Shown: positions 46,570-54,798 of the stretch, piece after piece | How positions within the stretch are numbered: position 1 is the stretch's first letter | Layout of the letters: each line of letters starts with the position of its first letter | Source: Alphaproteobacteria bacterium | GTDB lineage: Bacteria; Pseudomonadota; Alphaproteobacteria; Rickettsiales; UBA1997 | Assembly (NCBI GenBank): GCA_021151765.1 | Contig: JAGKWR010000011.1 | Coordinates: 1-64,000, forward strand | Length of the DNA stretch: 64,000 nucleotides | Direction of reading: 5' to 3' | Made by a program: the position numbers and the translations under genes | Notes under the pieces: generated by a model | Told to the model about the DNA's origin: nothing | The model's input: the letters and a program-made list of their open reading frames with translations, nothing else | The model's database searches: none

Positions 46570-46673
46570 TTCCTGCTGTTGGTTGAGCGAAGTCGAAACC
46601 TTGTGATATTCTTGCTGCGGAAGTAAGCAGATAAACTCACGAGGTTTCGACTTCGCTCAACCAACAGCAGGAA
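46570..46673. repeat. 104-bp palindromic repeat element
   Basis: Two perfect 32-bp inverted arms (46570-46601 and 46642-46673) continue inward for five more pairs with one G-U, leaving a 30-nt loop. The arms contain GGTTGAGCGAAGTCGAAACC, which I recall as a repeat found in many unrelated bacterial genomes. It lies between selO and the DUF692 gene, both transcribed leftwards, and could be a small mobile palindromic unit that also acts as an mRNA-stabilising or terminating hairpin. No ORF is inside. Confidence 0.8.
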
Positions 46674-46682
46674 ATATAAAAA

Positions 46683-48308
46683 TTATATTTTAGCCAACAA
46701 ACCGTTTCTTATCCATCTGGCAAACCAACTTGATAAATTTTGTGCCAACTCTTCTTCGGAAATTTTTAATTGGCTTTGTAACTGCTCTAATGCCTTTCCA
46801 ACTGGAATTTTTTTAAACAATTTCTGCAGCAATAAAAACTCGTTCGGCGCCAGATCCATACGCCACATCACATCATCATGACGAAAAACTGCTAGATAAG
46901 TTTTTTGTTCTACAACCTCACTTAAATGTTCTAAATAATAACTATTGATCGCGTGATCAAATGCCAAAAGTTTTAATGCTGCACGCGGTTGTAAAACTAA
47001 ATTTTCCAACTTTTCTTCCGTAATTTTTGCTAAATCTTGTGTAGTTAAAACCTGAGTTTCTTTAGCATCCGCAAGCTGTGAAATTGCAGTTTCTAAATCG
47101 CATAATTCGATAGCAAATTTATCATATTTTTTCTGCACCAGAAATTGCGATAACTTAACAGCAAAACGCCCGATGTTGAAATGATCAGAATTATTTTCTT
47201 CGACAAAATCTTCAATTAACTGACTGAATTTCTTTTCACCTAAATATTTTTTCAAAACTGGATAATCTTCAGAAACCACATCAATCAAGCGCAAACGATA
47301 TGAATCAACATAAACACTAAGTTGGTTTTTTGGAGCAAAATTTTTTTTAGAACGAATCCAGTTTGCCGCATCTTTTTTATCGCCAGAGAAAATTGCTTGC
47401 TGCATGACACTCTGTGCCTCAAAAAGCGGAGTTGTAAAGTTGCTGTATGACTCTTCTTTTTTTTCCAATTTTGGTAACAAAAAATCCGCCGCATTTTTCG
47501 CAGCACGTTTAGCTTTTTTGAGCTCATCATTTAAAATTGGAAAACTTGGAATATTACCATCCCATTCAATCATCGTATTTGGCACACGCCCTGCTTTGTG
47601 CACCACATATTTATAAATTTGCCACACTTCATCAACCACATGATCGTCATGAGTATCAATAATGTACGTACCTTTATTAGTGTGACCAGAAAGATGAATT
47701 TGAATTACGCGATCCAGCGGTAAAGCATCAATATAGCCTTGCGGATCAAGGCGATGATTAAAACAAGTTACGTAAACATTGTTCACATCGAGCAACAAAT
47801 TACAGCCCGATTCTTTCGCCATTTGTGCAATAAATTCACTTTCCGAAATGTGCGAAGTTTTAAACTCTAAATAAGTTGAAGGATTTTCCAACGCGATTGG
47901 TCGACCCAAAAAATCTTGCACTTGTTTAATGCGCGAAACTATATGCTTTAAGGCTTCTTCGGTGTAAGGCACAGGCAATAAATCGTGAGAATTTTTGTGA
48001 GCAATTCCTGTCCAACATAAATGATCGGAAATCCACGCGGGATTTATCCAATCAATCAAAGCTTTTAATTTGCGTAAATATTCTGAATTCAGCGGATCAA
48101 CTGTACCAATCGACATCGCTACACCATGCATCACAATCGGATAACGCTCTTTAATTTTTGCCAAATTTCTTTTCGGCAAACCATCAGTATCCATGAAATT
48201 TTCTGAGATAATCTCAAACCAATCAATCTTGGGCTGATAACGCAAGATATGTCGATAATGTTGTGGACGTAAGCCTAAACCAAAACCTAGCTGTGGAAAA
48301 TTTTTCAT
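46683..48308 (-). CDS. Fused DUF692 multinuclear iron oxidase (BufB) and DUF2063 partner (BufC)
   Basis: 541 residues from ATG 48308; the frame runs to a TTG at 48338 but MKNFPQLGFGLGLRPQHY is the family start. Residues 1 to about 275 are a DUF692/MNIO TIM barrel with HGVAMSIG, SDHLCW, ALENPSTYLEF, LLDVNNVYV, QIHLSGH, DTHDDHV and IEWDGNIP, the metal-ligand segments. Residues about 290-541 are a DUF2063 domain (RLRLIDVVSEDYPVLKKYLGEKKFSQLIEDFV). MNIO enzymes with such a partner modify Cys residues of a precursor peptide. These are normally two genes; here they are one chain. The peptide gene lies just upstream. Confidence 0.9.
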   Translation of the reverse strand: MKNFPQLGFGLGLRPQHYRHILRYQPKIDWFEIISENFMDTDGLPKRNLAKIKERYPIVMHGVAMSIGTVDPLNSEYLRKLKALIDWINPAWISDHLCWTGIAHKNSHDLLPVPYTEEALKHIVSRIKQVQDFLGRPIALENPSTYLEFKTSHISESEFIAQMAKESGCNLLLDVNNVYVTCFNHRLDPQGYIDALPLDRVIQIHLSGHTNKGTYIIDTHDDHVVDEVWQIYKYVVHKAGRVPNTMIEWDGNIPSFPILNDELKKAKRAAKNAADFLLPKLEKKEESYSNFTTPLFEAQSVMQQAIFSGDKKDAANWIRSKKNFAPKNQLSVYVDSYRLRLIDVVSEDYPVLKKYLGEKKFSQLIEDFVEENNSDHFNIGRFAVKLSQFLVQKKYDKFAIELCDLETAISQLADAKETQVLTTQDLAKITEEKLENLVLQPRAALKLLAFDHAINSYYLEHLSEVVEQKTYLAVFRHDDVMWRMDLAPNEFLLLQKLFKKIPVGKALEQLQSQLKISEEELAQNLSSWFARWIRNGLLAKI

Positions 48309-48328
48309 AAATTGCACTTTTATCTCTT

Positions 48329-48391
48329 CGTGGCACAAGCCACGCCACGCCTTGCGGGGATCCCGTCACGTATGTCAAAAGGACATAAGTG
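48329..48391 (-). other. Two hairpins in the bufA-bufBC intercistronic region
   Basis: The 150 bp between the peptide gene and the oxidase gene contain CGTGGC-ACAA-GCCACG (48329-48344) and a second stem pairing TATGTC with GACATA, closed by CAC/GTG (about 48367-48391). Between them lies a locally GC-rich stretch with GGGATCCC. Together with the terminator-like hairpin at 48405-48431 they may limit read-through or mark an RNA processing site. Confidence 0.45.
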
Positions 48392-48404
48392 AAAAAATTT
48401 TAAA

Positions 48405-48431
48405 GAGACGGAGCCTTTTCTTCTCCGTCTC
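48405..48431 (-). terminator. Terminator-like hairpin after the bufferin peptide gene
   Basis: A perfect 9-bp stem GAGACGGAG/CTCCGTCTC lies 27 bp after the peptide stop. On the minus strand it is followed by TTTAAAATTTTTT. The U tract is interrupted, so partial termination is likely, leaving more peptide than enzyme mRNA. Confidence 0.55.
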
Positions 48432-48458
48432 CATTATCAAAACCTAAAATCTAACTAA

Positions 48459-48797
48459 TTATTTGCTGCCGTCAGTTGCGCAAGAACCTTGAGCTTTACA
48501 AGAATTTTTGCCGTCTTTTCCATTTCCTTTGCAAGAATTTTGACCTTTACAAGCATGCTTCTCTGAATAGGTATTACATTCGCTCATGCCTTTACAAGCA
48601 TTCTTACCGCTAGGGCTGTTACCTTTGCAAGAATTCTGACCTTTACAAGAATGTCTTTCTTTTATTTGAGTTGATGATGCATTTTTATCAGAACCTGAAG
48701 ATGCTTGTTTAGCATTAGCAACAGTTGAAATCGCAGTCATGCTTGTAGTTAGAATACCAGCAAGCGCTGCAGTCATTAGTTTTTTATTATTAATCAT
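48459..48797 (-). CDS. bufA: Bufferin-type Cys-rich secreted peptide precursor
   Basis: 112 residues. The signal peptide (KLMTAALAGILTTSMTAISTVANA) is followed by a mature region rich in Cys, Lys, Gly, Ser and Asn. It has eight Cys in repeated HSCKGQNSCKG, NACKG, HACKGQNSCKG and NSCKAQGSC units. Repeats of CKGxNSCKG are what I recall from the BufA2-type periplasmic copper-binding bufferins, whose Cys are converted to thiooxazoles by a DUF692 enzyme. The enzyme gene lies directly downstream, and a sigma-factor-type promoter lies upstream. Copper buffering is inferred from the family. Confidence 0.85.
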   Translation of the reverse strand: MINNKKLMTAALAGILTTSMTAISTVANAKQASSGSDKNASSTQIKERHSCKGQNSCKGNSPSGKNACKGMSECNTYSEKHACKGQNSCKGNGKDGKNSCKAQGSCATDGSK

Positions 48798-48854
48798 GGG
48801 AAGTGATTTTTAGTTTTAAAAAAAATCGAGTTAAAAACTTAACTCACCCATTTA

Positions 48855-48880
48855 TTCGCAAAACTTTTTACGATAGTTAC
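48855..48880 (-). promoter_or_regulatory. ECF-type promoter before the bufferin gene
   Basis: On the minus strand GTAACT (48880-48875), 16 bp, then CGAA (48858-48855). This matches the GTAACC-N16-CGAA motif that I recall for SigF of Caulobacter, whose regulon includes bufferin genes. The spacing is identical to the element at 50096-50121. The leader would be about 50 nt. Confidence 0.65.
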
Positions 48881-48913
48881 ACAATTTAGAAAAAATTTTG
48901 GAAAATCTTAAAA

Positions 48914-49564
48914 CTACCATTTCAAAAAAGATCTTCCGATCACAACACCCAAGGCAGCAAAAATTATAATTGGTAAATAATGCCACACTAAAATATGCGA
49001 AATCAAATCATTTGGTTCTTGTAAACGCAGAATCAAATAACCCAAAGAACTCGATGATAAAACTGTCAGAGAACCAGCATAAAAGGGACTTATCGTAGCA
49101 CCACGACATAGAATTATAAAAATTAGAACCGCCGGCACTATTGATGCAATTGCTACAAAAATCAGACATTCTACTTTGTGAGATTGAGCATTTGGCATCA
49201 GCATCAATGGATCATTTTCCATAAAAAGTTGGCTAATAAAAAAGCACAAAATGATGACAAAAATCAGGTAAGGAATTTTTACTAAAAAAGATTTTTGGTA
49301 AAAATCCGGATAAATTGTTAAGACAGCAGCAACATTACTAGCAAGGCATAAGACAACCATTAATACAATTTCAATCGCAAACAACGGACGAACAAATTGT
49401 ACAGCAATATCTGAACGCAAACCAATATTCATCTGCAATATAATGGCATAAATTATCAACACGAAAAACAAACAACCAGTCCAAAAAGCCGGAGTTTTGA
49501 TCGGCTTAATCGGATGAGCTTCGTTACTTAGTTGGGTAATTAATTCTTCAGTAATTTTGGTCAT
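48914..49564 (-). CDS. nrsF: NrsF-like anti-sigma factor (DUF1109)
   Basis: 216 residues: a short cytoplasmic N-terminus (MTKITEELITQLSNEAHPIKP) followed by six membrane helices. This is the DUF1109/NrsF layout, an integral membrane anti-sigma factor that holds an ECF sigma factor until stress. In Caulobacter, two conserved Cys of NrsF sense the metal. Here several Cys lie in or near the helices (for example VVLCLASN, VECLIF, IILCRG). Its ATG overlaps the sigma gene stop by 4 bp (ATGA). Confidence 0.85.
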   Translation of the reverse strand: MTKITEELITQLSNEAHPIKPIKTPAFWTGCLFFVLIIYAIILQMNIGLRSDIAVQFVRPLFAIEIVLMVVLCLASNVAAVLTIYPDFYQKSFLVKIPYLIFVIILCFFISQLFMENDPLMLMPNAQSHKVECLIFVAIASIVPAVLIFIILCRGATISPFYAGSLTVLSSSSLGYLILRLQEPNDLISHILVWHYLPIIIFAALGVVIGRSFLKW

Positions 49565-50103
49565 TTCAAAAATTTATTTCGTATTTTTTTAATTGCTCGA
49601 TGCGCTGCAACTTTTACAGCCGATTCACTCATATTGATTTTTGCTCCAACTTCTTTGGCAGTGTATCCTTCAACATGCAGCATGGTTAAAATTTTTTGGT
49701 GTTTTGTTTCAACATCTATAAACAAGTCATCGAGTAGTTCGTTTGCAGAATTGCCTTCCGTTACATCAGATAAATCATATTCTAAATCAGAAATATCAGA
49801 AGTTTTGTGCCGCATTTGGGAATAATATTTACGCAAATAATCAGTAATGCGAAACCGTGCAATTGCCATAATCCACGGTAAAATATCACGCTTACCGTCA
49901 TAAGTGTGACGCGCTTTGTGAATGGAAATAAGAATTTCTTGCAATACATCTTCAACGTCCGCACTAGCAATTTTTTTCTTCAGATTAGAACGCAAAAGAA
50001 ATGTGATTTCCTTCAAAAATTCAGCATAAGCAATTTGATTGCCCTGCAGCGCTAAGGACATCAAGTCTGATAGTAATTTATTTTTTTCGCTGGTTGTAAC
50101 CAT
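49561..50103 (-). CDS. sigF: ECF sigma factor, SigF-like
   Basis: 180 residues. Region 2 is DVEDVLQEILISIHKARHTYDGKRDILPWIMAIARFRITDYLRKY and region 4 is MLHVEGYTAKEVGAKINMSESAVKVAAHRAIKKIRNKF. Pairing with a DUF1109 anti-sigma factor and a bufferin operon matches the SigF-NrsF arrangement of alphaproteobacteria. The -35 element of the divergent thioredoxin gene lies inside its first codons (ATGGTTACA). I see no matching motif for its own promoter, so autoregulation is not evident. Confidence 0.9.
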   Translation of the reverse strand: MVTTSEKNKLLSDLMSLALQGNQIAYAEFLKEITFLLRSNLKKKIASADVEDVLQEILISIHKARHTYDGKRDILPWIMAIARFRITDYLRKYYSQMRHKTSDISDLEYDLSDVTEGNSANELLDDLFIDVETKHQKILTMLHVEGYTAKEVGAKINMSESAVKVAAHRAIKKIRNKFLK

Positions 50104-50121
50104 TAAGAATTTTTTAACGAA
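50096..50121 (+). promoter_or_regulatory. ECF-type promoter before the thioredoxin-like gene
   Basis: GTAACC (50096-50101), exactly 16 bp, CGAA (50118-50121), a perfect match to the SigF consensus I recall. It overlaps the start codon of the sigma gene on the other strand and would give a leader of about 64 nt for the gene at 50192. Confidence 0.7.
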
Positions 50122-50191
50122 TTAGCCTGAGTCCACTTCTTAAAACAAGAACAAGAAATAATTATTCAAAATCAATAGACTAAACATCGTT

Positions 50192-51235
50192 ATGCAAAAA
50201 TTAATCAATCTGCTTTGCCAATTTTTACTGATAACACTTTGTTTTAATATTGCCGAAAGCAATGCTAAAAATCTTTTCAGCACCTCAGAAAATAAATTAC
50301 AAGACGGGCTATACGATCCTTACGTAGCACCAGAAATAATTGGAATAAATTCTTGGATAAATTCTCAACCACTGAAAATTTCTCAGTTAAAAGGTAAAAT
50401 TGTGCTGATCGATTTTTGGACTTATTCCTGCATAAATTGCCTGCGCACTTTACCTTATATTACAAAATGGGATCAAGATTATCGCGACAAAGGTTTAGTA
50501 ATTATCGGCATTCACGCGCCGGAATTTGAGTTCGAAAAAAATCTTGAAAACGTCAAAAAAGCGGTCAGCAAATATAACATAAAATATTCTGTGGCGCTTG
50601 ATAACAATCTTGCAACTTGGACTTCATTTCAAAATCATTTTTGGCCAGCGCATTACTTAATCGATAAAAACGGCCAAGTAGTTTACACACATTTTGGCGA
50701 AGGAAATTATCAACAAACTGAAAACAATATTCGTCAACTATTAGGCTTAAATAAGAAATCGGAACAAAAAGCTGAGGAATCGACCTTAAATTACAATCAA
50801 ACACCTGAAACTTATTTAGGCTATTTACGCGCTGCAAATTTCGCTAACGAACAACATAAGATCGAAAATGATTACAATTTCACTGCACCAAAAAATCTTG
50901 ACCGCAACGATTGGTCACTAAACGGTAAATGGAAAATTGAGAAAGAAAGAATTATCGCCAAAGAAGCTGGAGCAAAGCTACAGATTAATTTCACCAGTAA
51001 AAAAGTATTTCTGGTTTTAGGCACAAAATCCGCCAAATCAATTAAAGCTGAGTTAAAATTAAATGGTCAGAATTTGTACAATAATGCTGGGAAAGATGTC
51101 ACACAAAGCAGCATCACTGTAAAAAATTACGCTCTTTATGAGTTGGTAAATCAACATCAATCTTCCAGCGGATTATTGGAAATTACTGCCCAAAATAGCG
51201 GATTAGAAGCTTACGCTTTTACTTTCGGGAATTAG
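50192..51235 (+). CDS. Secreted thioredoxin-like protein (DipZ C-terminal type)
   Basis: 347 residues. A signal peptide (LLCQFLLITLCFNIAESNA) is followed by a TlpA/AhpC-like thioredoxin domain (about 55-190) with the redox motif SCINCLR, GIHAPEFEFEKNLENVKKAV and WPAHYLIDKNGQVV. The C-terminal part (about 210-347) resembles the beta-sandwich that follows the thioredoxin domain in DipZ, without its membrane part. It is divergent from the sigma gene and carries the best sigma-type promoter. A role in keeping bufferin or metal-stressed periplasmic thiols in order is inference. Confidence 0.8.
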   Translation: MQKLINLLCQFLLITLCFNIAESNAKNLFSTSENKLQDGLYDPYVAPEIIGINSWINSQPLKISQLKGKIVLIDFWTYSCINCLRTLPYITKWDQDYRDKGLVIIGIHAPEFEFEKNLENVKKAVSKYNIKYSVALDNNLATWTSFQNHFWPAHYLIDKNGQVVYTHFGEGNYQQTENNIRQLLGLNKKSEQKAEESTLNYNQTPETYLGYLRAANFANEQHKIENDYNFTAPKNLDRNDWSLNGKWKIEKERIIAKEAGAKLQINFTSKKVFLVLGTKSAKSIKAELKLNGQNLYNNAGKDVTQSSITVKNYALYELVNQHQSSSGLLEITAQNSGLEAYAFTFGN

Positions 51236-54062
51236 TAATTACTGCGTTTAACACTGAAAATATATTGAGAATTTCCATTTTGCTAAAACGACCAACTTGC
51301 GACTTGCAAGACGAGCCGGCGGTCATCACCACATTTTGCGGATCTTGCGCAAGTTTTTGCAGCGTTTCTTGCCAGTTCATTTCAAACAGTTTTTTTGAAT
51401 CGTCAAAATTTTGTACTTCCATTCCGAAGCTGCCGCTCATGCCGCAGCAACCCGTTTTGATAGTATTTAATTTGACGTTGAATTTGGCGAAAATTTCACT
51501 CCAAGTTTCAGCGATTCTGCCGACATTAGTTTGCTCTGAGCAATGCAAAATTAAGTGATATTTTTTGTCGCTGTTGATTGGTTTTTGCGGCGCGATTTTT
51601 GCTAAAAATTCTGGCAAATACAGCACTTCAATTTTGTCGTCATTAAAACGGCGATACTCGTCGCGATAAGTCAGCGCAACGCTTGGATCAATGCTAATTA
51701 AAGTTGTGTTCAGAGTTTTTAGATAAGAAATATTTTTTGCGATAACACGACGGAAACGATTCAAAAAACCTTTGGCGTGCAACGCTTTGCCGTTTTCAAA
51801 AACTTTGGTAAAACGCACGTTAAAACCAAGTTTGGTTAAAATTTCGTATGCGTTTTCTAGCTCGGAAGCGTGAAAATAATTGGTGTAAGCATCGCGCAGA
51901 ATGTAGATCACGCCTTCTTCAGTGCTCTTTGAATCACCAGTTGAATTTAGCGACAATGACAAATTTGAGATCGGTAAGATATCAGTCACCGCGAATAATT
52001 TGCCGGCGATAAATTTAGTAACTCGATTTTGCGTCAACAAATTAAAAAGACGCGGAAAACGACCAAAAATCAGCAACAAAAACTCAATATTACCGATCAA
52101 ATAATCCTGCGGTTTGTGGAAATTTTTAGCGAAATAATGCGACAAAAAATAAGCCTTAGCGTCCGGAATGCTAACCTTGATCGGACATTGAGTGTTACAC
52201 GCTTTGCAGCCTAAACATTTGGCAAAAGAATCGTAAATTTCTGATTCGAAATTTTTGCTAAAAATATTGCGAAATTTGCTGGCAAAATTTTTGAAAAATC
52301 CGTCAGAAATATCAGCGCGAATTGACGGCAATTGAGCATTTTCGCGCACCCATTCTTTAAACAACATCGCTCGACCTTTTGGCGAAAAACGGCGATCATT
52401 TGAAACTTTATAAGACGGGCACATCGCTGAAGCTTGGTCTAAATTAAAACACAGCGCGTTGCCGTTGCAGCTCAAAATATTTTCGAACTCGTCATGCATT
52501 TGCGCGGAGATATTTTCATCAAATTCGCCGCGAGTGGAAACAGCATCTACATCTTTGATTTCGCTGGTTGAACTGGCAATTTTGCCGCTGTTGAGTTGAT
52601 CGAAAGGATCAAAAGTTTTTTTGATTTCACGGAAAATTTTTGTCACTTCTGCGCCCAAAAACTTTTCGCTATATTCGCTTCTGAAACCTTTTCCGTGCTC
52701 GCCCCAAATGATGCCGCGATGTTTTAAAAGTAGTTCGCAAACTTCGTCAGAAATTTTGCGAATCAACTCGCGATCACTTTGTTGGCGCATATTCAAAGCC
52801 GGACGAACGTGCAAACATCCAGCGTCAACGTGGCCAAACATACCGTAAACTACACCGTATTTTTGTAAAATTTTGCGAAAGCCCGAAATATATTCGGCCA
52901 AATTTTCTGGCGGCACAATTGTGTCTTCAACGAATGGCAACGGACGACGTTTGCCTTTCATGGCGCCAAGTAAACCAACGCCTTGTTTGCGCAAATTCCA
53001 AATGTTAGCGATTTCGGCTTTGTTTTCGATAATGAAATAATTTTCGAAGAGATATTTCGCACTAAGCAAACTTTGCTTTAAAATGTCTTGATGTTGCAAA
53101 AACTCTGCTTCCGAATCGTAGGAAAATTCTAAAATATTAACCGAAGTATCGTGGCCGTCACCAATCAAATGACCGACATCTTGCCAAATTATGTCGTTGC
53201 GCGCTAGACGAATAACATTTTCATCAATCGTTTCAATCGCAGTTGGCTGAAGTGCAATCACGTTGCGTGCGTCTTGCAACGCGGCATCAAAATTTTTGTA
53301 GCGCAACAAAACCACACGTTTTTTCGCCGGAAGTTTTTTGAGTTTTACAGTAATTTTGCTGACCAAAGCCAAAGTTCCTTCTGATCCAGAAATTAAATAA
53401 TTCAGATCAACTTTATCATCTGCAAAAGACTTCTCGATATTGTAGCCCGTAGCGGTGCGCGCCAAATGTTTGGAAGAATAAATGCCGCGCGCTTTATCTA
53501 AAATTTTGCCGACTTGCGATAAAATCAACGATTCTTCGGCAAGCAAATGCAGCGACAAATTTGCAATATTATCTGAGGTTCGACCATGCGTGCACGAACC
53601 TTTGCCACAAGCATCAGTATTGACCATGCCGCCAATTGTAGCGCGGTTGCTTGGCGAAATGTTGGGTGGAAAATACAAGTTAAATTTTTCAAGCTCGCGG
53701 TTTAATACGTCTAAAATCACACCGGGTTCAACTTCAGCGGTCATGCTTTGCGCATCAATTTTTAAAATGCGATTCATATAGCGCGAATAATCAACAATAA
53801 AACCCGAATTGATTGATTGACCGTTGGTGCTTGTGCCGCCGCCACGCGCCGTAATTTTGATTTGGTGGAATTTTTTCTGACGCAGCAATTTAAAAATCAG
53901 CTCAACATCATTTTGTGACTTCGGAAATATCACGCCATCTGGCTCAACTTCGTAGATCGAGTTGTCGGTTGAGTAAGTTACTGTGACTGATTTTTCGACC
54001 GAGATATCGCCAGCAAAACCAATGTTTTGTAGTTCTGAAAGAAAAATTTTAGCTAACTGCAT
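51219..54062 (-). CDS. FAD-linked oxidase with Fe-S domain, YdiJ-like
   Basis: 947 residues. The N-terminal half is a GlcD/VAO-type FAD domain (ITARGGGTSTNGQS, NRATIGGMVNTDACGKGSCTHGRTSDN, SGSEGTLALVSKI). It is followed by an iron-sulfur domain (CLGCKACNTQCPIKVSIPDAKA) and a CCG-type domain (KTGCCGMSGSFGME). This is the D-2-hydroxyacid dehydrogenase layout of YdiJ (D-2-hydroxyglutarate or D-lactate). D-2-hydroxyglutarate is a by-product of SerA, encoded 7 kb away, so a scavenging role is plausible. The 3' end overlaps the thioredoxin-like gene by 17 bp. Confidence 0.85.
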   Translation of the reverse strand: MQLAKIFLSELQNIGFAGDISVEKSVTVTYSTDNSIYEVEPDGVIFPKSQNDVELIFKLLRQKKFHQIKITARGGGTSTNGQSINSGFIVDYSRYMNRILKIDAQSMTAEVEPGVILDVLNRELEKFNLYFPPNISPSNRATIGGMVNTDACGKGSCTHGRTSDNIANLSLHLLAEESLILSQVGKILDKARGIYSSKHLARTATGYNIEKSFADDKVDLNYLISGSEGTLALVSKITVKLKKLPAKKRVVLLRYKNFDAALQDARNVIALQPTAIETIDENVIRLARNDIIWQDVGHLIGDGHDTSVNILEFSYDSEAEFLQHQDILKQSLLSAKYLFENYFIIENKAEIANIWNLRKQGVGLLGAMKGKRRPLPFVEDTIVPPENLAEYISGFRKILQKYGVVYGMFGHVDAGCLHVRPALNMRQQSDRELIRKISDEVCELLLKHRGIIWGEHGKGFRSEYSEKFLGAEVTKIFREIKKTFDPFDQLNSGKIASSTSEIKDVDAVSTRGEFDENISAQMHDEFENILSCNGNALCFNLDQASAMCPSYKVSNDRRFSPKGRAMLFKEWVRENAQLPSIRADISDGFFKNFASKFRNIFSKNFESEIYDSFAKCLGCKACNTQCPIKVSIPDAKAYFLSHYFAKNFHKPQDYLIGNIEFLLLIFGRFPRLFNLLTQNRVTKFIAGKLFAVTDILPISNLSLSLNSTGDSKSTEEGVIYILRDAYTNYFHASELENAYEILTKLGFNVRFTKVFENGKALHAKGFLNRFRRVIAKNISYLKTLNTTLISIDPSVALTYRDEYRRFNDDKIEVLYLPEFLAKIAPQKPINSDKKYHLILHCSEQTNVGRIAETWSEIFAKFNVKLNTIKTGCCGMSGSFGMEVQNFDDSKKLFEMNWQETLQKLAQDPQNVVMTAGSSCKSQVGRFSKMEILNIFSVLNAVITNSRK

Positions 54063-54072
54063 TTAAACCATC

Positions 54073-54741
54073 TTATATTTGATGTTGAAAAACTATTGGA
54101 TTTGAAATTAGGCAATTTCCTGACCTTACTGAAGGTGAATCTTTAGGAGATTCTCTGCGATCTAGAGAATCGATTTCGCTAATCGGAGCTTCGCTTTCGA
54201 TTAACTCACTCGCTGGATTATTGATTGAGTCAATTATGTAACTGACTTCACTCAATCTATTACTGGAAGCAATATTGGCAAGTGTATGTCCATTGTGATT
54301 AGTCCAATCTAACCCAAAATTGTGGCTTACCAAATAAGGAATAACAAGGCTAGGAATTGGAGATAAGCTAGCTAAATGAATTGGGCTATTTCCTGCATTA
54401 TCGCAATGATCCAAATCAAAGTTTGGACTTTGTTCCACCAGATAAGAAATGATGTCCAAATTATAGTTAAAAATACAAGCTAAGTGCAAAGAATTTCTAC
54501 CAGCAAAATCAGTCGAATTTATATCAAAATGATGTTCTTCTAAAAGATACTTAAATAACTCAAAATGACCTATACGAGCAGCAAATAAAAGTGCATTTTG
54601 ACCTTCTGAATTTACCACAAATTTATTAAAATCCGGATTTTCCTCTAAAAAATCAGCGATCTCGGCAATTATGCCTTCAAAACACAAAGAAAAAAAAGCG
54701 TATTTTAGACCTTCGAAATAAATATCGATTCCATCAGACAT
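54073..54741 (-). CDS. Ankyrin repeat protein
   Basis: 222 residues with about four ankyrin repeats between residues 45 and 165: GQNALLFAARIGHFELFKYLLEEHHFDIN, GRNSLHLACIFNYNLDIISYLVEQSPNFDLD, GNSPIHLASLSPIPSLVIPYLVSHNFGLD and GHTLANIASS. There is no signal peptide. Such proteins mediate protein contacts, and in Rickettsiales some are secreted effectors; that role is not shown here. The C-terminal tail is acidic and Ser-rich. Confidence 0.85.
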   Translation of the reverse strand: MSDGIDIYFEGLKYAFFSLCFEGIIAEIADFLEENPDFNKFVVNSEGQNALLFAARIGHFELFKYLLEEHHFDINSTDFAGRNSLHLACIFNYNLDIISYLVEQSPNFDLDHCDNAGNSPIHLASLSPIPSLVIPYLVSHNFGLDWTNHNGHTLANIASSNRLSEVSYIIDSINNPASELIESEAPISEIDSLDRRESPKDSPSVRSGNCLISNPIVFQHQI

Positions 54742-54798
54742 AATGCCATAATTTAAGTTTTAGTTAAAAGAGAACCATCCTGTTTTGGCTGATAAGAC

